DNA from: Ruminococcus sp.
Lineage (GTDB): Bacteria > Bacillota > Clostridia > Oscillospirales > Ruminococcaceae
Reading direction: 5' to 3'
DNA length: 64,000 nucleotides
Assembly (NCBI GenBank): GCA_017961625.1
Contig: JAGCWY010000064.1
Span: 1-64,000 of the forward strand
Translations under genes and position numbers: made by a program
The notes under the pieces: model-generated
The model's database searches: none
What the model was told of the DNA's origin: nothing
What the model saw: only the letters and a program-made list of their open reading frames with translations
In this document: positions 25,859-33,788 of the stretch, piece after piece
Position numbering within the stretch: position 1 is the stretch's first letter
How the letters are laid out: each line of letters begins with the position of its first letter

Positions 25859-26554
25859 TCAATAAAAATCTCCGCTGCTTTTGCTTCCGCGTGCAGAAAT
25901 AAGTCCCACAATAATAAAAACTATGCCTATAATAGTTAGCAGTGCAGCTATACAGGCAATTATAACATCAGTCATTACTGGCGGATTATCTACCATTCTG
26001 AACTCAGCAACCTGACTTGTATCAAAACCGCAATCCCTGACAAAATCATCTCTGTAAGTGATATATTCGCTGTCTGTGGGTTGCTTCCAAAGCTTTCCTT
26101 CAAATTGTACCGGTGCGGGCACCTTATCAGTTTTTCCGTTTAGAAGGTCCTGCCAGCCGTCCATGTTTGCATCGAGCTTATCCTGCATATCCTTCCTACT
26201 GGAACTAAGAACGACAATAAATGTCTCTTCATAAGCTGGGTCGCTATCAAAGTCTTCGTATACCTTTTTATTGGTAGCTGTGTCGTTGATACCTACAAGA
26301 TAGTAATTCGTAACGGTCTTGCCAGTCGTTATCCCGTAGCTCTTGCGTGATTCTGTCATTTCGGCAAACTGGCCATAAACTCCGCTTATCTCGCCCTTTA
26401 TCATCGTGACTTTGTTATAATCATTGATATCAGAATGGTTGAAATCAATATAATCTCCCTTTAAGTACAGAATCGCGCTTTGCCCCTCTCCGAAAGCTAT
26501 AGCTGCGCAAATAATAACAAACACAATAATGAACTTCAGCAATTTGCTCTTCAT
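25859..26554 (-). CDS. Membrane protein of unknown function with two terminal helices
   Basis: 231 residues: one hydrophobic segment near the N-terminus (LLKFIIVFVIICAAIAFGEG), a hydrophilic extracytoplasmic middle of about 160 residues, and a second helix near the C-terminus (VIIACIAALLTIIGIVFIIV). No family recognised. It has its own RBS (AGGAGG) and terminator and sits between tsf and the moxR operon. Confidence 0.6.
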   Translation of the reverse strand: MKSKLLKFIIVFVIICAAIAFGEGQSAILYLKGDYIDFNHSDINDYNKVTMIKGEISGVYGQFAEMTESRKSYGITTGKTVTNYYLVGINDTATNKKVYEDFDSDPAYEETFIVVLSSSRKDMQDKLDANMDGWQDLLNGKTDKVPAPVQFEGKLWKQPTDSEYITYRDDFVRDCGFDTSQVAEFRMVDNPPVMTDVIIACIAALLTIIGIVFIIVGLISARGSKSSGDFY

Positions 26555-26573
26555 ATAAACCTCCTTCTATACC

Positions 26574-26607
26574 AAAACAGGGCGGCAATACATACTGCCG
26601 CCCTGTT
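26574..26607 (-). terminator. Terminator after tsf
   Basis: Twelve-bp perfect stem AACAGGGCGGCA/TGCCGCCCTGTT, followed by TT on the minus strand. Confidence 0.75.
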
Positions 26608-26618
26608 GTCTTATACTT

Positions 26619-27536
26619 TTACTTTATCATCTTTGCTACTTCGTCAGCAAGATTGTCTTCCTTCTTTTCAATGCCTTCGCCGCGCTCATAGCGAACAACG
26701 TCAACGACCTTGATAGAACCGCCGAGCTTCTTAGCCTCTGCATCAACGTAACCCTGAACTGAGAGCTTGTCATCCTTTACGAAAGCCTGCTCAAGGAGGC
26801 AGTTCTCGGTGTAGTACTTGCCTACCTTACCCTCAACGATCTTAGCGCGAACCTGCTCAGGTTTTGAAGCCATTTTAGGATCCTCAGCCATCTGAGCCAT
26901 CATAATCTCCTTCTCCTTCTCAAGCACCTCAGCAGGAACCTGCTCGCGGCAGAGATATGCTGCGTTAAGAGCTGCAGACTGCATAGCTACGTCCTTACCA
27001 ATAATAGCTACCTGATCAGCAGAAAGATCTGTATCCATTTTCACGAGAACGCCAATGCTACCGCCATTGTGGATATAAGAAGCAAGCTTGCCTTCAAGTC
27101 TTACAAAACGACGGATAACGATGTTCTCACGAATCTTCATACCAGCGAGCTCTGTAAGAGCCTCGCCTACTGTGCCACTACCGCCACTGATAGGCATATT
27201 CTTGAGAGCCTCAACGTCAGCGGGATTCTTTTCTATTATTGTCTTTGCTACGTTAGCAACGAAGTTCCTGATATCATCTGTGTTTGCAGCAAAGTCTGTT
27301 TCTGTGTTAACTTCGAGGAGAACGCCAACATTACCGTCAACAACGGCTGTAACTACACCCTCAGCAGCAGCTCTGCCACTCTTCTTAGCCTGTGTAGCAA
27401 GTCCTTTTTCTCTGAGGAACTCGATAGCCTTGTCCATATCACCATCGTTCTCTTCGAGAGCCTTTTTACAGTCCATCATACCAACGCCTGTGGACTTCAT
27501 AAGATCTTTAATTTCTGCAACGGAAACTTTTCCCAT
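26619..27536 (-). CDS. tsf: Elongation factor Ts
   Basis: EF-Ts recycles EF-Tu-GDP. The 305-residue protein has the UBA-like N-terminus (VAEIKDLMKSTGVGMMDCKK) with the signature TGVGMMDCKKAL and the coiled dimerisation core. It follows rpsB, the classic arrangement, with an intervening hairpin. Confidence 0.97.
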   Translation of the reverse strand: MGKVSVAEIKDLMKSTGVGMMDCKKALEENDGDMDKAIEFLREKGLATQAKKSGRAAAEGVVTAVVDGNVGVLLEVNTETDFAANTDDIRNFVANVAKTIIEKNPADVEALKNMPISGGSGTVGEALTELAGMKIRENIVIRRFVRLEGKLASYIHNGGSIGVLVKMDTDLSADQVAIIGKDVAMQSAALNAAYLCREQVPAEVLEKEKEIMMAQMAEDPKMASKPEQVRAKIVEGKVGKYYTENCLLEQAFVKDDKLSVQGYVDAEAKKLGGSIKVVDVVRYERGEGIEKKEDNLADEVAKMIK

Positions 27537-27571
27537 TGTTATTACCTCCTGTATTTTATAGTATAATCCGC

Positions 27572-27600
27572 AAAAACCCGAAGGGTTAGTTCGGGTTTTT
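27572..27600 (-). terminator. Hairpin between rpsB and tsf
   Basis: AAACCCGAA/TTCGGGTTT with a T-run on the minus strand. It probably lowers tsf transcription relative to rpsB. Confidence 0.7.
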
Positions 27601-27621
27601 GATTGTTCTCATGTATAATGA

Positions 27622-28371
27622 TTATTCAGCGTCAACCTCTGCTGTCTCAGCTTCCTCAGCAGGAGCCTCATCAACTACAGCTGCATCGTCGCCCTGTCTG
27701 CCTTCGATAACAGCATTTGCAACTGTGCCTGCGATGAGTTTTACAGCTCTGATAGCATCATCGTTGCCAGGGATAACATAGTCTACCTCATCAGGATCGC
27801 AGTTTGTATCTACGATAGCAACAATCGGGATATTCAGCTTCTTAGCCTCAGCTACAGCGATCTTTTCCTTACGGGGGTCAACGATAAAGAGTGCTGCGGG
27901 GAGCTTCTTCATTGTCTTAATACCGCCGAGGAACTTCTCAAGCTTCTCTATCTCAAGGTTGAGCTTAACAACTTCTTTCTTGGGAAGAAGATCAAATGTG
28001 CCATCCTCCTCCATTGTGTGAAGCTGCTCAAGTCTCTTGATTCTTGTCTGAATAGTCTTAAAGTTTGTGAGCATACCGCCCAGCCATCTTGCGTTTACAT
28101 AATGTGCGCCGGCTCTTGTAGCTTCTTCCTTAACAGAGTCGCCAGCCTGCTTCTTTGTACCTACAAAAAGAACCTCGCCGCCCTGAGCTGCAATGTCGCG
28201 AACGAACATATAAGCCTCTTCGAGCTTCTTAACTGTCTTCTGAAGGTCGATAATGTAGATTCCGTTTCTTTCTGTGAAAATGTACGGAGCCATTTTCGGG
28301 TTCCATCTTCTTGTCTGGTGTCCGAAGTGAACGCCTGCTTCAAGAAGCTGCTTCATTGATACTACTCCCAT
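27622..28371 (-). CDS. rpsB: 30S ribosomal protein S2
   Basis: 249 residues with S2 signatures: LLEAGVHFGHQTRRWNPKM at the N-terminus and PALLFIVDP-like AALFIVDPRKEKIAVAEA near 150. The C-terminal tail is acidic and Ala-rich. AGGAGG lies 8 nt before the ATG. Confidence 0.97.
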   Translation of the reverse strand: MGVVSMKQLLEAGVHFGHQTRRWNPKMAPYIFTERNGIYIIDLQKTVKKLEEAYMFVRDIAAQGGEVLFVGTKKQAGDSVKEEATRAGAHYVNARWLGGMLTNFKTIQTRIKRLEQLHTMEEDGTFDLLPKKEVVKLNLEIEKLEKFLGGIKTMKKLPAALFIVDPRKEKIAVAEAKKLNIPIVAIVDTNCDPDEVDYVIPGNDDAIRAVKLIAGTVANAVIEGRQGDDAAVVDEAPAEEAETAEVDAE

Positions 28372-28487
28372 GGTGTAGTCCTCCTTAAAAATTGGTTATT
28401 ATTAATCCTCCGCCGTACCTTGCTCAGCAGCAACACGGATATCCGCGCACCAACCGCTGAAAATACAGGCGTGTGAATTGCCTTAAT

Positions 28488-28516
28488 ATTATATCATTTC
28501 ATGCTCTTTTTTTCAA
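28488..28516 (-). promoter_or_regulatory. rpsB promoter
   Basis: TTGAAA (28511-28516), 17 bp, TATAAT (28488-28493). The transcript would have a leader of about 110 nt (28372-28482), GC-richer than its surroundings, possibly a structured autoregulatory site. Confidence 0.7.
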
Positions 28517-28531
28517 GTGTTTCCGCTATGT

Positions 28532-28831
28532 CTATTTTAACAAACTTAAAAAACGATTTTTGCTTCTTTTTGTTAAATTCGACTTTGCTTCCTTTCTACT
28601 ACGCTCTACCAGTACTACCTCATCGCCTATCACCCTAATATCAGAACAGGAGATGACAGTATCGCTCTCCCTTCCAAGGAGCCCAAAAAGCCGTGCTTCA
28701 CCGTATATTACAAAGGATTCGACACTTCCTTTTTGGGTATCTATCTCTATATCATCGATATATCCTAATCTTTCACCAGATACTGCGTCAATGACTTCCT
28801 TTCTGCAAATATCCTCAAATCCAAGAAGCAT
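28532..28831 (-). CDS. YlmC/YmxH family PRC-barrel protein
   Basis: A 99-residue PRC-barrel protein: CRKEVIDAVSGERLGYIDDIEID near the N-terminus and VESFVIYGEARLFGLLGRE in the middle are typical of the sporulation-cluster YlmC/YmxH family. Function unknown. The ATG at 28831 lies 9 nt after GGAGGG; a GTG three codons earlier touches the RBS and is unlikely. Confidence 0.88.
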   Translation of the reverse strand: MLLGFEDICRKEVIDAVSGERLGYIDDIEIDTQKGSVESFVIYGEARLFGLLGRESDTVISCSDIRVIGDEVVLVERSRKEAKSNLTKRSKNRFLSLLK

Positions 28832-28870
28832 ATGCTGCACCCCTCCAAGATTATATGCGGATATACAGAG

Positions 28871-28900
28871 AAAAAATGCAGCAGCTCATAAAGCTGCCGC
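28871..28900 (-). terminator. Terminator of the small PQTGD protein gene
   Basis: GCGGCAGCT-TTATG-AGCTGCTGC on the minus strand, then TTTTTT. Confidence 0.85.
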
Positions 28901-28908
28901 ACTGTTTT

Positions 28909-29079
28909 TTATTCATCATCCTCGTCGTCACTGCTGTCATTGTCTTTTTTCTTGGCAAACACAGCTGTACCAACTGCAAGGAGCACTGCTGCACCGACTA
29001 TAGCGAAAAGAGCGCCTCTCGGGAAGTTGTCGCCAGTCTGAGGAGCAATTGCCGCTATCATCATCAATGTTTCGTACAT
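28909..29079 (-). CDS. Mini protein consisting of a PQTGD sorting-signal-like motif, helix and charged tail
   Basis: 56 residues: a short N-terminus, APQTGD, a hydrophobic helix (GALFAIVGAAVLLAVGTAVFA), KKK and an acidic tail. This is the layout of a sortase sorting signal or of similar C-terminal anchors, but with no signal peptide and no extracellular domain. The ATG at 29079 has GGAGG 8 nt upstream. It has its own terminator. It might be a small membrane protein rather than a sortase substrate. Confidence 0.65.
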   Translation of the reverse strand: MYETLMMIAAIAPQTGDNFPRGALFAIVGAAVLLAVGTAVFAKKKDNDSSDDEDDE

Positions 29080-29169
29080 TATCCTGTCCTCCATAAAATA
29101 TTATAAATGTATTGTATCACAGCAGCCGTTATTTGTCAAATGAAGTGATGTGCTGCTTTCGGTCCCGTA

Positions 29170-30621
29170 TCAGAATCTGAAATCGCGCTTGCCGCCATTC
29201 TTTATCTCGTCCAGGTAATCCATTGCTCTCTGACGGCGCTTTTCATCTGGGACGTTCTGTATTTCCCGCGCAATAAGAGCTTCACCGACAGCTCTTGTCT
29301 CGGGTGAAGCGTAGTCGGAAAGGTATTCCTGAAGAGTCATAAGAGCATTGGGGTGACAGCAGTTCTGAATCTGTCCCACCTTGCAGAGTGCCATAAAGCG
29401 GTCGCCTGTACGTCCCTCACGGTAGCAGGCTGTACAGAATGACGGAATATATCCGCCTTCCATGAGCCACTTTACCACCTCGTCAAGCGAACGCTGGTCT
29501 GATACATCAAACTGTTCGGTATCATGAGGTCGCTCCTCGGGACTATATCCGGCATAACCGCCGACAGATGTTCTCGAACCTCCTGATATCTGTGATACAC
29601 CAAGTCCAAGAACCTTCTCGCGGCAGGCTTCGCTCTCACGTGTGGAGATTATCATGCCTGTGTACGGAACGGCAATCCTTATGCATGCAACTATCTTTGC
29701 AAATGTGTCGTCGTCGATGCCGTTATCGAAGGCTGTAGGATCAATATCGGCAGCTCTCCTGAGTCTTGGAACACTGATAGTGTGAGGACCTACGCCGTGT
29801 ACAGCTTCAAGATGCTCGGCGTGCATAAGAAGTCCGGCAAATTCATATCTGTATTTGTCAAGTCCGAAGAGAACTCCAAGACCTACGTCGTCTATGCCGC
29901 CCTCCATGGCTCTGTCCATTGCCTCAGTATGATATGCATAGTTATGCTTTGGTCCTGCCGGATGAAGCTTCTCATAGCTCTCCTTGTGATATGTCTCCTG
30001 GAATAGTATATATGTACCTATTCCAGCTTCCTTAAGCTTGCGATAGTTCTCGACAGTTGTGGCTGCAATGTTTACGTTTACACGGCGGATAGCGCCATTC
30101 TTGTGCTTGATAGAGTATATAGTATTAATACATTCGAGGATATACTCGATAGGATTATTGACAGGATCCTCGCCTGATTCGATAGCAAGGCGCTTATGGC
30201 CCAGATCCTGAAGTGCGATGACCTCCTGACGAAGTTCCTCCTGTGTCAACTTCTTACGAGGTATCTCCTTATTTTGTATATGATACGGACAGTATACGCA
30301 CTTGTTAACGCAATAATTCGAGAGATACAGCGGTGCGAACATAACTATCCTGTTTCCGTAGAACGCCTGCTTTATCTCCTTCGCCAGTTCATACATTTTT
30401 TCGGTCATTTCCGGTATATCACAGGCTAGAAGAACACTTGCCTCACGATGTGAAAGGCCCGCACATTCAACACCTCTTCCGGTCTTTTTCGGCTTAGCTT
30501 TTTCCAATATCTGCTCAATAAGCTCACGGTTGTGCTTATTCTGCTCCGCATACTCAAGAGTAGCCTTTATCTCCTCGTCATTTATAAAGTCATCTGCATT
30601 CATAGACTTAACATCATACAT
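29170..30621 (-). CDS. hydG: [FeFe] hydrogenase maturase HydG (radical SAM tyrosine lyase)
   Basis: HydG splits tyrosine to make the CO and cyanide ligands of the H-cluster. About 483 residues. The radical-SAM cluster motif is CVNKCVYCPYH (Cys spacing 3 and 2). The C-terminal domain that binds the auxiliary cluster has CTACYREGRTGDRFMALC. Start at 30621 chosen for GGAGG 8 nt upstream. It follows a PNPOx-like gene and a TM1266-type regulator; hydE and hydF are not in this window. The client enzyme is probably HydA at 6-8 kb. Confidence 0.95.
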   Translation of the reverse strand: MYDVKSMNADDFINDEEIKATLEYAEQNKHNRELIEQILEKAKPKKTGRGVECAGLSHREASVLLACDIPEMTEKMYELAKEIKQAFYGNRIVMFAPLYLSNYCVNKCVYCPYHIQNKEIPRKKLTQEELRQEVIALQDLGHKRLAIESGEDPVNNPIEYILECINTIYSIKHKNGAIRRVNVNIAATTVENYRKLKEAGIGTYILFQETYHKESYEKLHPAGPKHNYAYHTEAMDRAMEGGIDDVGLGVLFGLDKYRYEFAGLLMHAEHLEAVHGVGPHTISVPRLRRAADIDPTAFDNGIDDDTFAKIVACIRIAVPYTGMIISTRESEACREKVLGLGVSQISGGSRTSVGGYAGYSPEERPHDTEQFDVSDQRSLDEVVKWLMEGGYIPSFCTACYREGRTGDRFMALCKVGQIQNCCHPNALMTLQEYLSDYASPETRAVGEALIAREIQNVPDEKRRQRAMDYLDEIKNGGKRDFRF

Positions 30622-30638
30622 ACTTTTTTCCTCCAATT

Positions 30639-31106
30639 TTATTTTGCCTTACAAGACATCGTTTTTACAACAAGTTTAAATACTGCAGTACGTCCGAGTA
30701 CATTACTGTCGTATTCAAGTCCTGTTCTGCCTGACACGTGTTTCATCACACATTCAAGTGCAGATTTTCTTTCTTCTTCACCATCGATAATAGAAAGAAC
30801 CCCTGTTCCGATAACGCTACGGAATCTTGCAGAATGACCGCAGGCATTCTCGGCTTTGACAAGCTCATATCCGCCGTCTATCTCAAAGCCGACACAGGGC
30901 TTCTTCAGGGCAAGCCCGTACTTTCTGCCTGCAACAGCTCCGTGAAAATAAAACGTGTATTTCCCACCGTATAGAGTATAGCCATAATTTAGTGGTACTA
31001 TATATACTTCGCCACCATCATTGAAACCTACGCGCATTATCTTCTCACCAGCGATAAAGCTCTCTATTTCAACGCTATCCGTTATCTCACGCTCATTTCT
31101 TCGCAT
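30639..31106 (-). CDS. Pyridoxamine 5'-phosphate oxidase-like flavin-binding protein
   Basis: 155 residues resembling the NimA/PNPOx-like split-barrel family: MRRNEREITD at the N-terminus, VYIVPLNYGYTLYGGKYTFYFHGAVAGRK in the middle and SVIGTGVLSIID later. Such proteins bind FMN or haem; the specific activity is unknown. It sits between the TM1266-type gene and hydG in the same operon (12 and 17 nt gaps), but I know of no established role in hydrogenase maturation. Confidence 0.8.
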   Translation of the reverse strand: MRRNEREITDSVEIESFIAGEKIMRVGFNDGGEVYIVPLNYGYTLYGGKYTFYFHGAVAGRKYGLALKKPCVGFEIDGGYELVKAENACGHSARFRSVIGTGVLSIIDGEEERKSALECVMKHVSGRTGLEYDSNVLGRTAVFKLVVKTMSCKAK

Positions 31107-31118
31107 AATGCTCTCCCG

Positions 31119-31367
31119 TTACTTCTTGGAAATAGCTGCCTTGACTGATACTCCCTGTATCTGTCCGAGCCTGCCGGTCAGACTACTTATCACATCGGGC
31201 TCTGCGTCAAGAGCGACCGAAATGAGCGATATTCCACGTTCCTTATAAGGGATACCCATTCTGCCAATGATTATATCGCTGTATTCGTGCAACACGTTGT
31301 TCACTTCAACGGAAGCAGACTGCTCGTCGATAACAATAGCCGCTACAGCAATTCTCTTGTTTTCCAT
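31119..31367 (-). CDS. TM1266-type iron-only hydrogenase system putative regulator
   Basis: An 82-residue ACT-like protein (ENKRIAVAAIVIDEQ at the start, GISLISVALDAEPDVISSLTG later) matching the small TM1266 family, which is genomically linked to [FeFe] hydrogenase maturation genes. Its action is not proven; NikR/ACT-like ligand sensing is assumed. Start at 31367 chosen for AGGAGGAG upstream; the longer frame starting at 31442 would run through the leader terminator. First gene of the hydG operon. Confidence 0.82.
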   Translation of the reverse strand: MENKRIAVAAIVIDEQSASVEVNNVLHEYSDIIIGRMGIPYKERGISLISVALDAEPDVISSLTGRLGQIQGVSVKAAISKK

Positions 31368-31400
31368 TTCTCCTCCTTTGCAGGCTGAAAAGCAGTCAAT

Positions 31401-31538
31401 AAAAAATCCGCCCATGGACGGACGGATAGTATCTGCATACATAATAGCTCAACTGCCATCCGATAACAGAGTTTTCACTCTGATGCCCGAAAACAATAAT
31501 TTTTGAAGCCAAAAACAGAATAAATCCTGCCTTCCGCT
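31401..31538 (-). promoter_or_regulatory. Attenuator-like leader of the hydG operon
   Basis: Between the promoter and the RBS lies an intrinsic terminator (8-bp stem 31406-31413/31420-31427, loop 6 nt, then six T). Upstream are a hairpin CAGAG-TGAAAA-CTCTG (31467-31482) and the segment CGGATGG (31456-31462), which can pair with CCGTCCG (31419-31425) in the 5' arm of the terminator. Both pairings cannot form together. A small hairpin also fits near 31508-31538. No known riboswitch class was recognised. Confidence 0.6.
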
Positions 31539-31544
31539 GTTATT

Positions 31545-31573
31545 ATGATAGCATATTGTTATTATATTGTCAA
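31545..31573 (-). promoter_or_regulatory. Promoter of the hydG operon
   Basis: TTGACA (31568-31573), 17 bp, TATCAT (31545-31550). Expected start near 31538. Confidence 0.7.
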
Positions 31574-31683
31574 TGTCAATACGTTAGCAGCCCATAACAT
31601 TATAGATTACTGCCGATTTTTGTGCAGCTTACATAATCCCTAAAAGCAATTTTAAAAAAATTATATAATTTTTCAAAAATCAC

Positions 31684-31712
31684 TGGACAAATACTTCTAT
31701 TTGTGATATACT
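31684..31712 (+). promoter_or_regulatory. Promoter of the Cys-motif/low-complexity protein gene
   Basis: TGGACA (31684-31689), 17 bp, TATACT (31707-31712). Confidence 0.65.
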
Positions 31713-31743
31713 GAATTTAGATTTATTTTTGAGGTGATTATTA

Positions 31744-32292
31744 ATGGGTTTATTCTCATTTTTCCAGGGCGGAGCTAAGTATTTCGATAAAAAAATCGAG
31801 CCCAAGTGCGATTACTGTATGTACGGTAAGAGGACTAAAGACGGCAACAGAGTCCTCTGCGAAAAAAGAGGTCTCGTGGAACAGAATTATTCCTGCAAAG
31901 CCTTTATATATTCTCCTTTAAAGAGAATCCCCGTGAAACAGCTCAGATTTGTCGGCAGCATCGCAGACGACGACCTTTTTATTGAGTCAAAGGGCGATAT
32001 AGCTGAAAAAGAAGAAGCCGAAAAGAAAACTGAAGCCAAAAACAATAAAAAAGCTGACAGCAAGCCTGCTACTAAGCCGTCAGAGTCCAAGAAGGCTCCT
32101 GATTCTGAGGAGATAAAGCAGGAAGCTGAAAAGCCTGATGCTCCCGTTCAAAACACTCCTGCACAGGAAACTCCCACTGAACAGACACCTCCTGTTCAGA
32201 ATAATACTGAGGAGCAGATCAAAAACGAACCGGAGCAGAATGTTCAGGCAACCGAAAAAAACGTTCTTCAGAATGAGGCTGTCAAACAATAA
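31744..32292 (+). CDS. Small Cys-motif protein with disordered acidic/Pro-rich tail
   Basis: 182 residues. The N-terminal 70 carry a four-Cys arrangement, CDYCMYG...VLCEKRG...YSCKAF, probably one metal site, followed by FIYSPLKRIPVKQLRF. The remaining ~110 residues are a Lys/Glu/Ala/Pro/Gln-rich disordered tail. I know similar small clostridial proteins of unknown function but cannot name the family. GAGGTGAT precedes the ATG. Confidence 0.7.
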   Translation: MGLFSFFQGGAKYFDKKIEPKCDYCMYGKRTKDGNRVLCEKRGLVEQNYSCKAFIYSPLKRIPVKQLRFVGSIADDDLFIESKGDIAEKEEAEKKTEAKNNKKADSKPATKPSESKKAPDSEEIKQEAEKPDAPVQNTPAQETPTEQTPPVQNNTEEQIKNEPEQNVQATEKNVLQNEAVKQ

Positions 32293-32320
32293 TATCTGTG
32301 CGCACAAGTGGAACGATATT

Positions 32321-32396
32321 AGTCAGCTTCCATTAACAAAACAGTATTACCGAGCTTGAAATTACAGGCTCGGTAATTTTATGCCGTGATTTCGCC
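32321..32396 (-). repeat. Interspersed palindromic repeat, copy B
   Basis: Reading the minus strand, the core is ATTACCGAGCC, a 10-nt loop and AGCTCGGTAAT (32346-32377). It aligns with 5112-5190 at about four of five positions, with matching flanks (GGCATAAA before, GAAGCTGACT after). It also acts as a possible terminator for the upstream plus-strand gene. Confidence 0.7.
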
Positions 32397-32456
32397 AAAA
32401 TTGATGCCTTTCGTCTCCTATTTTTTAATTGTTGACTTTTCTTTCTTCTCATTTAC

Positions 32457-32485
32457 TTGACAAATCAAGAGATATAATGTATAAT
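32457..32485 (+). promoter_or_regulatory. Promoter of the 32.5-kb membrane protein gene
   Basis: Consensus TTGACA (32457-32462), 17 bp, TATAAT (32480-32485). Confidence 0.8.
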
Positions 32486-32541
32486 AACTATTGCTACAGT
32501 TTGATAAAACACTCACCCACAAATTAATAAGGGAATTAGCT

Positions 32542-33045
32542 ATGGATTTGGAAGAAGAATACAGTCGAAAAAGATTAACATACAAAAGATGTCAAAGATG
32601 CTATAATTCCATTGCGCTATTTTATATCGTCATTTTTGGTATGATTGCATTTGCAGAATTGTACCTTGGTTTTCTCGGCGGTTCTTTTTATACAGTATTA
32701 GGTGCAATAATAAGTGGTGCAGTTTTGGCTGCCGGCTTCTGCGGAGCTTATCTTCACAAGGATATTTTTGCTGTTTCAGCACCTGTATTAACCCTTTTAA
32801 TTTCAACCATAGTTCCTTTGGTCGCTTTTGTGGCTCCGATATGTGTTTTGTGTACTGTTATCAATGTAATAGCAAATAAAAAATATCACTGGCTCGAACA
32901 GCAGGACGGTTTTCCGTATTTCAATACACGATTTAGGAATCAGGAAATTGATACTTCACAGTGGAATATCAAAGATCCCTATACTCAGACATACGAAGAA
33001 ATAAAGAATAAAGACAACAACAACGGCCAGATGGATGAGCTCTAA
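32542..33045 (+). CDS. Four-helix membrane protein, paralogue of the 48.4-kb gene
   Basis: 167 residues from the ATG at 32542, which aligns with the start of the paralogue (MDLEEEY versus MELEEEY). Four hydrophobic segments span about 30-125. The cytoplasmic tail carries HWLEQQDGFPYF and SQWNIKDPYTQ, conserved in the paralogue as EWLGQQDGFPHF and AQWDIKDPYTQ. Family and function unknown. A tRNA gene follows 15 nt downstream. Confidence 0.72.
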   Translation: MDLEEEYSRKRLTYKRCQRCYNSIALFYIVIFGMIAFAELYLGFLGGSFYTVLGAIISGAVLAAGFCGAYLHKDIFAVSAPVLTLLISTIVPLVAFVAPICVLCTVINVIANKKYHWLEQQDGFPYFNTRFRNQEIDTSQWNIKDPYTQTYEEIKNKDNNNGQMDEL

Positions 33046-33060
33046 TCTGACCTCATATAT

Positions 33061-33145
33061 GCGGGTATGGCGAAATTGGCATACGCACCAGATTTAGGTT
33101 CTGGCGGAGAAATCCGTGCAGGTTCAACTCCTGTTACCCGCACCA
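33061..33145 (+). tRNA. tRNA-Leu (anticodon TAG)
   Basis: Acceptor GCGGGTA pairs with TACCCGC. The anticodon stem CCAGA/TCTGG carries loop TTTAGGT, giving anticodon TAG (Leu, CUA). The variable arm is long, as in class II tRNAs (GGCGGAGAAATCC), and the T arm reads GGTTCAACTCC. CCA is encoded (33143-33145). Confidence 0.93.
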
Positions 33146-33148
33146 TTC

Positions 33149-33176
33149 AAAAAAGTCCGATTATTCGGGCTTTTTT
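33149..33176 (+). terminator. Terminator after tRNA-Leu
   Basis: GTCCGA-TTAT-TCGGGC stem flanked by A- and T-runs. Confidence 0.8.
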
Positions 33177-33252
33177 CTTTTTCGCTTCTTATCTTGATAT
33201 CAGGTATCGGAACACGTAAAGAATATTTCGTGTGTATACTGACAAATAGCAA

Positions 33253-33272
33253 GCCGCAATTAAAACTGCGGC
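33253..33272 (-). terminator. Terminator-like hairpin after luxS
   Basis: GCCGCA-GTTTTAAT-TGCGGC read on the minus strand, 42 nt after luxS; the T tract is weak. Confidence 0.5.
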
Positions 33273-33313
33273 CCTTTTCCTATTCATACGGTATTTAATC
33301 AATTCTGTCATCA

Positions 33314-33784
33314 TTATTGATCTGCTTTAACATAACACAACTGCTTTTCACTGTAATTCTCAAGTACTCCAAGCATATCTGCAGCTACCGATTTAGCACC
33401 TTCAAGGTCGTGTTCAAGATAGTTCCCGCACTCCTTACGCTCAGAGCCCGGTATCTTTCCACTGAAATCAGCAACGAAACGGAAGCTATCCTGAACAAGC
33501 CTTATAGCCTGCTCATTATTTACCCTGTCCCTGAGGATAAGATAAAAACCTGTGCGGCAGCCCATAGGTCCGACATAAATAACGCTGTCGGAAAACTTGC
33601 TGTTTCGTGCATAAGTAGCAAAAAGGTGCTCAAAGGTGTGAAGAGCCCCGTTGCTGAGATAATCACCTCCGTTTGGCTTTTTCATGCGTATGTCGTAAGT
33701 CACGGCGTCGCCGTCGATACGGGAGACATACATCCCCTTTTCAAGTGTATCATGGTCTACTGTGAAGCTTGCTATTGTCTTCAT
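33314..33784 (-). CDS. luxS: S-ribosylhomocysteine lyase LuxS
   Basis: LuxS converts S-ribosylhomocysteine to homocysteine and the autoinducer-2 precursor. The 156-residue protein shows the metal-binding HTFEHL motif (His and His) and the third ligand His region near the C-terminus (ECGNYLEHDLEGA), plus catalytic Cys in GPMGCRTGFYL. It follows the aminotransferase gene by 4 nt. It feeds homocysteine into the sulfur amino acid genes at 40-43 kb. Confidence 0.95.
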   Translation of the reverse strand: MKTIASFTVDHDTLEKGMYVSRIDGDAVTYDIRMKKPNGGDYLSNGALHTFEHLFATYARNSKFSDSVIYVGPMGCRTGFYLILRDRVNNEQAIRLVQDSFRFVADFSGKIPGSERKECGNYLEHDLEGAKSVAADMLGVLENYSEKQLCYVKADQ

Positions 33785-33788
33785 TATC

